14,175 bases of DNA from Planctomycetales bacterium (GTDB lineage Bacteria > Planctomycetota > Planctomycetia > Planctomycetales > Planctomycetaceae): contig JAGVKR010000523.1 in NCBI GenBank assembly GCA_020050375.1, positions 1-14,175 of the forward strand. Direction: 5' to 3'. Of the stretch, positions 6,783 to 14,175 are shown piece after piece (positions within the stretch are counted from its first letter, which is position 1; the number at the start of each line of letters is the position of its first letter). The position numbers and the translations under genes were made by a program. The notes beneath the pieces were generated by a model. That model did not search any database. It was not told where the DNA came from and was given only the letters and a program-made list of their open reading frames with translations.

Positions 6783-8146
6783 ACTCACTCACCTCATTGC
6801 AGCGAAAGCTCGTCTACCTGGGAGCGGTCATTCTGCTGCTCATCCCGATCACGTGGCTGGGGCGTCCGCCCGAGCCCGCGCCGAAAGGCCGCGTCGAGCA
6901 GGGGACCGGGGGCAAGCTCTCGCAATTGCGCCTCGATTACGAGCTCGGCGAATCGAATCTCGGCGACGTGGACCCCGCCAGCTCGACGATGAACCTCCTG
7001 CTCCTCGGTTTTCGCGGCATCGCCACCAGCTTGCTGTGGATGGACGCACAAGAGCAGCAGAAGCTCAAGGATTGGTCTGCACTCCGGGCCACGACCGACT
7101 CGATCATTCTATTGCAGCCGCACTTTCTGAAAGTCTGGCACTTCCAAGGCTGGAATCTCGCGTACAACGTCTCGGCTGAATGGGATCTTGTTCCCGACCG
7201 GTACTACTGGGTCAAAGAGGGAATCAAGTTCTTCAAGAAAGGGCAGGAGCGGAATCAGCGGTACGCCGAATTGTATTGGTACACCGGCGACACGATCGGC
7301 AAGAAGATCGGGCGGTCGGATGAATGGAAGCAGTTCCGCAAATTCTTCCGCAACGATCCGGACACGGCGCGATGGCCCAGTGGCCCCGACACCGACATCA
7401 ACCCGGAGAACAAAGACAACTACCTCGTCGCCCGCACCTGGTTCAAGACGGCCAACGAAGTCATCGACCGGTATCACAACATGGAGCACATCATGGCGGA
7501 GATCCTGTTCCGCCAGTATCCGACCCGCGCCCAGATGGATTTCGCCGGCACCATCCAGCGCGAAGGGGTGTTCGGCGAGGTGTCGCGCGCCGCCTGGGAA
7601 GAAGCCTACCGGGAATGGACGCAGGACTATGGAAGCATGCGTTTCGACACCCCCGCCGGAAAGGCGATCAAGCTGGAAGTCTCCGACGATGAGCTGACCC
7701 GGATTCGAAACGAAGACAAAGGAAAAGAAGAACGCGACCAGGAAGAGTACTGGATCGAACGTTACCGCGACATGGCGAACTATCGATTCTGGAGAACTCG
7801 AACCAAGGTCGAGTCGGAGCCGCTGATGGATGCAGCCCATCGCGAGCTGTATGAGGGAGAGCAACTGACCAAAGAAGCCGACTACGACGAGGCCAAAGCG
7901 AAGCTGCTTGCCGGGATGATCAAACTGGAAGAGATCCTCAACAAATATCCCGAATTGAAAGACGAGGATTCGACCATCGAAGAGGCTATGTTGGCGCAGC
8001 TCTTCTGGCGCGATTGCCTGGAAATCGACGCCACCGTGCCAGACGAGAAAGAAGGCTACCCGCTGCAGGCTCTCTGGCACACCAGGGCCGACCGTTTGTC
8101 GTCGGTGATGGATGAATTCAATCGTCGTAAACGCGCGCCGAAGTGA
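6779..8146 (+). CDS. Membrane-anchored helical protein of unknown function, coupled to the ABC permease
   Basis: A 455-residue protein starting at the ATG that overlaps the permease stop, with GGAGG at 6770-6774. A longer frame from 6674 would overlap the permease by over 100 bases and is not preferred. Residues 11-28 (LVYLGAVILLLIPITWLG) form one membrane anchor. The rest is soluble and mostly helical, rich in W, Y, E and K. The stretch FRGIATSLLWMDAQEQQKLK and repeated amphipathic helices suggest a TPR-like solenoid, but no consensus repeat is clear. A strongly charged segment lies near DKGKEERDQEEYWIERYRD. The tight coupling suggests it is an accessory subunit of the exporter, perhaps a periplasmic adaptor. 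I recognise it only as a planctomycete-style hypothetical protein. Confidence 0.85.
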   Translation: MNSLTSLQRKLVYLGAVILLLIPITWLGRPPEPAPKGRVEQGTGGKLSQLRLDYELGESNLGDVDPASSTMNLLLLGFRGIATSLLWMDAQEQQKLKDWSALRATTDSIILLQPHFLKVWHFQGWNLAYNVSAEWDLVPDRYYWVKEGIKFFKKGQERNQRYAELYWYTGDTIGKKIGRSDEWKQFRKFFRNDPDTARWPSGPDTDINPENKDNYLVARTWFKTANEVIDRYHNMEHIMAEILFRQYPTRAQMDFAGTIQREGVFGEVSRAAWEEAYREWTQDYGSMRFDTPAGKAIKLEVSDDELTRIRNEDKGKEERDQEEYWIERYRDMANYRFWRTRTKVESEPLMDAAHRELYEGEQLTKEADYDEAKAKLLAGMIKLEEILNKYPELKDEDSTIEEAMLAQLFWRDCLEIDATVPDEKEGYPLQALWHTRADRLSSVMDEFNRRKRAPK

Positions 8147-8166
8147 TCTGTCGCGTGCGCAGGGTC

Positions 8167-8218
8167 GAGGCTTGAGGCCCGAGACTTGAGACTTGGGGAA
8201 CCAGCCGGCTCAAGCCTC
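8167..8218 (+). terminator. Inverted repeat after the ABC operon, possible transcription end
   Basis: GAGGCTTGAG (8167-8176) and CTCAAGCCTC (8209-8218) are perfectly complementary over 10 bp, with a 32-base loop that contains further TTGAG-like words. It starts 20 bases past the stop of the anchored protein. No T tract follows, so any terminator activity is uncertain. The remaining gap to hppA (8219-8417) shows no gene. Confidence 0.4.
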
Positions 8219-8417
8219 ATCCCTCGAGCGTCCAGCCGCGCGCGTCGCACAGCCATGATGGAGTTGGCTCTCTCGGCGATTTGCGACCAGGCCGTTCGGC
8301 CGGTGCGGGCGTTGACAATCGCCGCGAACGACCGCTAAACTCCCAAACTCGTTCGAGGGGTGAGGGGATTTCATTGGGTTTTCGAAAAACCCGATTCATT
8401 GGGGGAGCAGAGCGCTT

Positions 8418-10898
<2,481 letters not shown>

Positions 10899-11050
10899 TG
10901 GCCGCGTGGTCGAGTGCCCGCAGCGGGGGCGAACCGATGTTTCGTGTCGAGTGTCTGCTCGAAAGAGAGCGGCAACTGAGTTTGTGACCGCCGAGCCATC
11001 CATCGTCCGCGGGGCGACGCTTTGGTCGTCCACCGCCAATTTTGCTTTTC

Positions 11051-11476
11051 GTGAGGTTCTCGGCAATTCCACGTCAACCTCTATCGACCGAGTCGCGGGT
11101 CGCCGCTCAGAAGCGCAGCCTGATTCTCGCCTGCCGTTGCGCCCAGGCTGCCGAGGATTCGCGCGGTAAAGATGCGCTCGTTCTCGATCTGACGGGGGTC
11201 ACGCCGATCGCCGATTATTTCGTGATCGCAACGGGCACGAGTGGCCGCCAGATGCGGGCCCTCGCCGAAGAGGTTGATCGCGTGCTGCGCGAGTACGGTT
11301 CGCGCCCGGTTGGCGTCGAAGGCAAAGACGACAGCCAATGGATCCTGCACGATTTCGGCGACATCGTGCTGCACGTCTTCAGCCCCGACGCCCGAAAGCT
11401 GTACGACCTCGAGCACTTGTGGGCCGACGCCCCGCGCGTCGACTGGAAGGCCGTCAACGGCCAATCGAATCCATGA
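11051..11476 (+). CDS. rsfS: Ribosomal silencing factor RsfS (Iojap/YbeB family)
   Basis: Binds L14 on the large ribosomal subunit and blocks subunit joining when nutrients are short. The core reads AAEDSRGKDALVLDL, then GVTPIADYFVIATGTSGRQM, then VEGKDDSQWILHDFGDIVLH, ending in YDLEHLWADAPRVDW, all standard for the family. No ATG is available in frame. An in-frame TGA at 10985 bounds the frame. GTG at 11051 (141 residues) and TTG at 11042 are the plausible starts, and neither has a clear ribosome site. The stop overlaps the argS start as ATGA. The preceding 150 bases (10899-11050) contain no other gene. Confidence 0.9.
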   Translation: MRFSAIPRQPLSTESRVAAQKRSLILACRCAQAAEDSRGKDALVLDLTGVTPIADYFVIATGTSGRQMRALAEEVDRVLREYGSRPVGVEGKDDSQWILHDFGDIVLHVFSPDARKLYDLEHLWADAPRVDWKAVNGQSNP

Positions 11477-13446
11477 ACATTCTCTTCGAGCTGCGGTCCC
11501 GGTTTCGGACGGCCCTTGCGCCGCTCTGCGACGATCCGGCTCCGTTTGCAGCAATGGTCAAACCGGCCCAGGACGCGAAGTTCGGCGACTATCAGGCGAA
11601 TTGCGCAATGCCGCTCGCCAAGCAGCGGGGAGTGAAGCCGCAGGAGCTGGCACGCGAGATCATCGGGCGGCTCGACATCGCCGATCTGTGCGAACCCCCC
11701 GAAGTCGCCGGGCCGGGCTTCATCAATTTGCGCCTGCGCGGCGACTGGCTCGAAACGCAGGTGCAGAGCCTGGTCGGCGACGAACGACTTGGCGTGACAC
11801 GCGCCGCGCAGTCGCGGAATATCGTCGTCGATTATCCGTCACCCAACGTCGCCAAGCCGATGCACGTCGGGCATTTGCGCAGCTCGGTCATCGGCGACGC
11901 GCTGTACCGCATCCTGAAGTTTTCCGGACACACCGTCACCAGCGACAACCACATCGGCGACTGGGGCACGCAGTTCGGGATGATCATCTACGGATACAAG
12001 CACTTTCTCGATCGGGCCGCGTATGACCGCGACGCCGTCGGCGAGTTGGCGCGGCTGTACCGGCTGGTGAACCAGCTCTCCGACTATCACGAGGCGGCGG
12101 GGGGACTGCCCGATATGACGCAAAGGCTCGCCGCCACACGAGCCGAGCAGAAATCCGCCGAAGCGGCCCCGGCGCCGACAGACAAGACGGAGCAGGAAGC
12201 GCGGAAGAAATCCCTCCGAAAACTCTCGGGAGAAGCGACCGATCTGCAGGAGCACGTCGCCTCCGCCGAGCGTAAGATCGCGGCCGTCGACAACGATGCG
12301 GCGCTCAAATCGATGGCGTCGTCACACCCGAACATCGCGACCGCAGCCCGCGAAGAGACAGCAAAGCTGCACGCCGGCGACCCGGAGAACCTGGCGCTCT
12401 GGAGACAATTCATGCCGGCCTGCCTCGCCGCGATGCAGAAAGTTTACGATCGGCTGGGTCTCCAGTTTGACCTGACGCTGGGCGAAAGCCACTACCAGCC
12501 GTTCCTCGCCGACGTCGTTAGCGATCTCCAGCGAAAAGGAATCGCTGTCGAAAGCGACGGGGCGGTGTGCGTGTTTATCGCGGGAGTCGAAGCGCCTTTC
12601 ATCATCAGGAAGCGCGACGGAGCGTACACATACGCGACGACCGATCTGGCGACGATTCGCTACCGGGTCGAGAAGCTCCATACCGACACAATGCTCTATC
12701 CGGTCGACGCCCGACAGGGCGACCACTTCCGGCTGCTGTTCGAGACGGCGCGAAAATGGGGTTACGGTGACGTCGATTTCCGGCACGCCAGCTTTGGCAC
12801 GATTCTCGGGGATGACAAGAAGCCGTTCAAAACCCGTTCGGGGGACACGGTCGGTCTCGAATCGCTGCTCGACGAATCGGTCACGCGGGCGCGAGCGATC
12901 GTCGACGCCAGTGATGACACCAAGCCCGCCGGTCCCGAGTTGAGCGAGGCCGATCGGGCGCGGATCGCGGAGGTGGTCGGCATTGGCGCGATCAAGTATG
13001 CCGACCTGAGCCAGAACCGCGAGACCGACTACGTCTTCAGTTGGGAAAAGATGCTGGCCACAACGGGGGACACGGCGACCTACATGCAGTATGCCTATGC
13101 GCGGGTGTGTGGGATCTTCCGCCGCGGCAACGTCGACCGCGAGGCGTTGCGGCGAACAGGGGGCCAAATCGTGCTCGACGCCCGGGCGGAACGATCGCTG
13201 GCGGTCCAGCTATTGCGGTTCAGCGAGGCGATCGAACAGGCTGGCTCCGAGTGCCGGCCGAATTATCTCACGCAGTACTTGTTCGAAACGGCCAACAGCT
13301 TCAGCACGTTCTTCGAGCAGTGCCCGGTCTTGAAGGCCGAGAGCGAAGCGCTGCGCACGAGCCGGCTGCTGCTTGCCGATCTGACGGCGCGCATCATCGC
13401 GCGCGGGCTCGACTTGCTTGGGATCGAAACCGTCGAGCAGATGTAG
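11473..13446 (+). CDS. argS: Arginyl-tRNA synthetase with a charged insert
   Basis: Attaches arginine to tRNA-Arg in the cytoplasm. It is a class I synthetase of 657 residues. The N-terminal additional domain (residues 1-110) includes KFGDYQANCAMPLAK. The HIGH motif is HVGHLRS (131-137), preceded by VVDYPSPNVAKPM. IGDWGTQFGM and ETDYVFSWEKML are also typical. The KMSKS position is KPFKTRSGDT (450-459), the form used by many bacterial ArgRS. The C-terminal DALR-type anticodon domain is present (YMQYAYARVCGIFRR to the end). Residues about 215-300 form an Ala/Glu/Lys-rich, probably coiled-coil insertion that makes the protein longer than typical 550-590-residue bacterial ArgRS. The ATG at 11473 overlaps the rsfS stop. 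A longer frame from 11338 would lie inside rsfS and is rejected. Confidence 0.95.
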   Translation: MNILFELRSRFRTALAPLCDDPAPFAAMVKPAQDAKFGDYQANCAMPLAKQRGVKPQELAREIIGRLDIADLCEPPEVAGPGFINLRLRGDWLETQVQSLVGDERLGVTRAAQSRNIVVDYPSPNVAKPMHVGHLRSSVIGDALYRILKFSGHTVTSDNHIGDWGTQFGMIIYGYKHFLDRAAYDRDAVGELARLYRLVNQLSDYHEAAGGLPDMTQRLAATRAEQKSAEAAPAPTDKTEQEARKKSLRKLSGEATDLQEHVASAERKIAAVDNDAALKSMASSHPNIATAAREETAKLHAGDPENLALWRQFMPACLAAMQKVYDRLGLQFDLTLGESHYQPFLADVVSDLQRKGIAVESDGAVCVFIAGVEAPFIIRKRDGAYTYATTDLATIRYRVEKLHTDTMLYPVDARQGDHFRLLFETARKWGYGDVDFRHASFGTILGDDKKPFKTRSGDTVGLESLLDESVTRARAIVDASDDTKPAGPELSEADRARIAEVVGIGAIKYADLSQNRETDYVFSWEKMLATTGDTATYMQYAYARVCGIFRRGNVDREALRRTGGQIVLDARAERSLAVQLLRFSEAIEQAGSECRPNYLTQYLFETANSFSTFFEQCPVLKAESEALRTSRLLLADLTARIIARGLDLLGIETVEQM

Positions 13447-13498
13447 TGACGGGTACTGCGCCTGCCGTTTTTCATCGACTTCAAATCGACGGCGTTTC

Positions 13499-13909
13499 CT
13501 ATCGCAGCAGCTCCAAGACCTGTCCGTCGGCGAGCCGATAAAAATTGAAATCAGAATCGAACGAGAAAACCTGTCGCAGAGAGAGTGACTCGGCCACTGC
13601 AACAAGCGAAGCGTCTGCCAGGTCCATGGGTCGGTCGCGGTAAGTCTCCATCAAGGTCGACATCCGCCGACGTTCGGCCACTGTTGCTTCATGCAACACC
13701 AAACGGTTTGTCCCAATCATCTGCCAAAGCGGGGCCTGGTACTGAAATCCTCCGACGCTGCCCAGCAGGTACATCGCCTCGGTGAAGCACGGCCAAGTCG
13801 TGAGCAGCGGGGTCGACGGAAGGGCCAGCGCCGCTTTTAGCCCGGCCTGATGGTTGGGATCATCCCGATCGAGCAGTGCTACGAGAGGCCCTGTGTCCGT
13901 GAGAATCAC
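13499..13909 (-). CDS. vapC: PIN-domain ribonuclease, VapC-like toxin
   Basis: A 136-residue PIN nuclease, probably the toxin of a type II toxin-antitoxin pair. The acidic metal-binding residues are visible: D5 in ILTDTGPLVALLD, E44 in CFTEAMYLL, D96 and D99 in PMDLADASLVAVAE, and D118 with D120 in VFSFDSDFNFYRL. It starts with GTG at 13909. Its start overlaps the stop of the upstream small gene as GTGA, so the two are translationally coupled. It converges with argS, with 52 bases between stops and no strong terminator hairpin. The RNA target cannot be deduced. Confidence 0.88.
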   Translation of the reverse strand: MILTDTGPLVALLDRDDPNHQAGLKAALALPSTPLLTTWPCFTEAMYLLGSVGGFQYQAPLWQMIGTNRLVLHEATVAERRRMSTLMETYRDRPMDLADASLVAVAESLSLRQVFSFDSDFNFYRLADGQVLELLR

Positions 13910-14175
13910 GATGAGCGGCCTGCCACGTGCTTTGTCGTCAAACCCTCCGCAAATTTCCTGCCCGAGTCGACCGACATAGCCGCGCCACCGGCGATGCGTT
14001 CGCTACTCTGCAACATCCCGATAAACGGTGACAACCGTTCGGCGAGCGAACCGGAACTTGCCTCCGCACAAGGCGTGTCTGGAGTTACGACTTGTTCCCG
14101 CAGGATATCCAGCGCGAGCAGCTCGGGAGTCGTTCCGCGGAGCAGAGCCTGCTCCAACAATGGCTTCTCGATATC
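13906..14175 (-). CDS. Probable antitoxin partner of the PIN toxin (5' end beyond right edge)
   Basis: The minus-strand frame enters from the right edge as DIEKPLLEQALLRGTTPELL and ends at TGA 13908-13906. A TTG at 14160 is in frame, but the frame stays open to the edge. The residues DIEKPLLEQA look like the start of a short antitoxin (a beta strand, then an LE-rich helix with GTTPELLAL), so the true start is probably just outside. The C-terminal half (SSGSLAERLSPFIGMLQSSE) would be the toxin-binding tail. Its position directly upstream of, and overlapping, a PIN toxin supports the antitoxin role. The DNA-binding fold is not certain. Confidence 0.7.
   Translation of the reverse strand, partial: DIEKPLLEQALLRGTTPELLALDILREQVVTPDTPCAEASSGSLAERLSPFIGMLQSSERIAGGAAMSVDSGRKFAEGLTTKHVAGRSS

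Noticed and set aside
5325..6788. 487-codon minus-strand frame antisense to the ABC permease
   Set aside because: His/Gln/Asp-rich shadow without start signals or domains; the plus-strand permease is clearly the gene.

Overview
The window looks like a planctomycete chromosome fragment. The DNA is GC-rich. The membrane pyrophosphatase, the ArgRS and an ABC-exporter/anchored-protein trio are of types I associate with Planctomycetota. The intergenic DNA carries scattered GC-rich hairpins and gene relics. The phylum assignment is inferred from reading the proteins, not from a search.

Left edge (1-2700) is a CRISPR-Cas locus. The minus strand from 2130 to the edge is one uninterrupted reading frame of 710 codons encoding the N-terminal two thirds of a Cas9, probably type II-C. 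RuvC-I, the Arg-rich bridge helix, the recognition lobe, RuvC-II and a complete HNH motif set are present. The C-terminus, any cas1/cas2 and the CRISPR array would lie beyond the left edge. Upstream of cas9 on the same strand is an odd tRNA gene (2289-2205). It has a leucine-type class II body with a long variable arm, but the anticodon is GUC (Asp). A perfect 11-bp hairpin stands just before it. On the plus strand (about 2568-2693) lies a strongly structured small RNA. It has a three-way junction, GAAA and UACG tetraloops and an intrinsic terminator, and is the best tracrRNA candidate.

Decayed zone (2700-4088). A minus-strand fragment (2935-2780) keeps the N-terminus of a type I Cas3 HD nuclease. 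A second minus-strand fragment (about 3480-3249) ends in what looks like the C-terminus of a Fic-family protein. The rest holds hairpin repeats and no convincing gene.

Core-gene zone (4089-13446), all on the plus strand. An ABC-2 type exporter ATPase is followed by its membrane permease, which has a large soluble insert. A membrane-anchored helical protein overlaps the permease by ATGA. Next is a K+-independent-type membrane proton pyrophosphatase (hppA), then the ribosomal silencing factor rsfS overlapping argS by ATGA.

Right edge (13499-14175), minus strand. A PIN-domain VapC-like toxin is preceded by a GTGA-overlapping small antitoxin-type gene that runs off the window.

The points most worth a second look are the cas9-linked chimeric tRNA, the candidate tracrRNA, and the type I Cas3 relic beside an apparently intact type II system.
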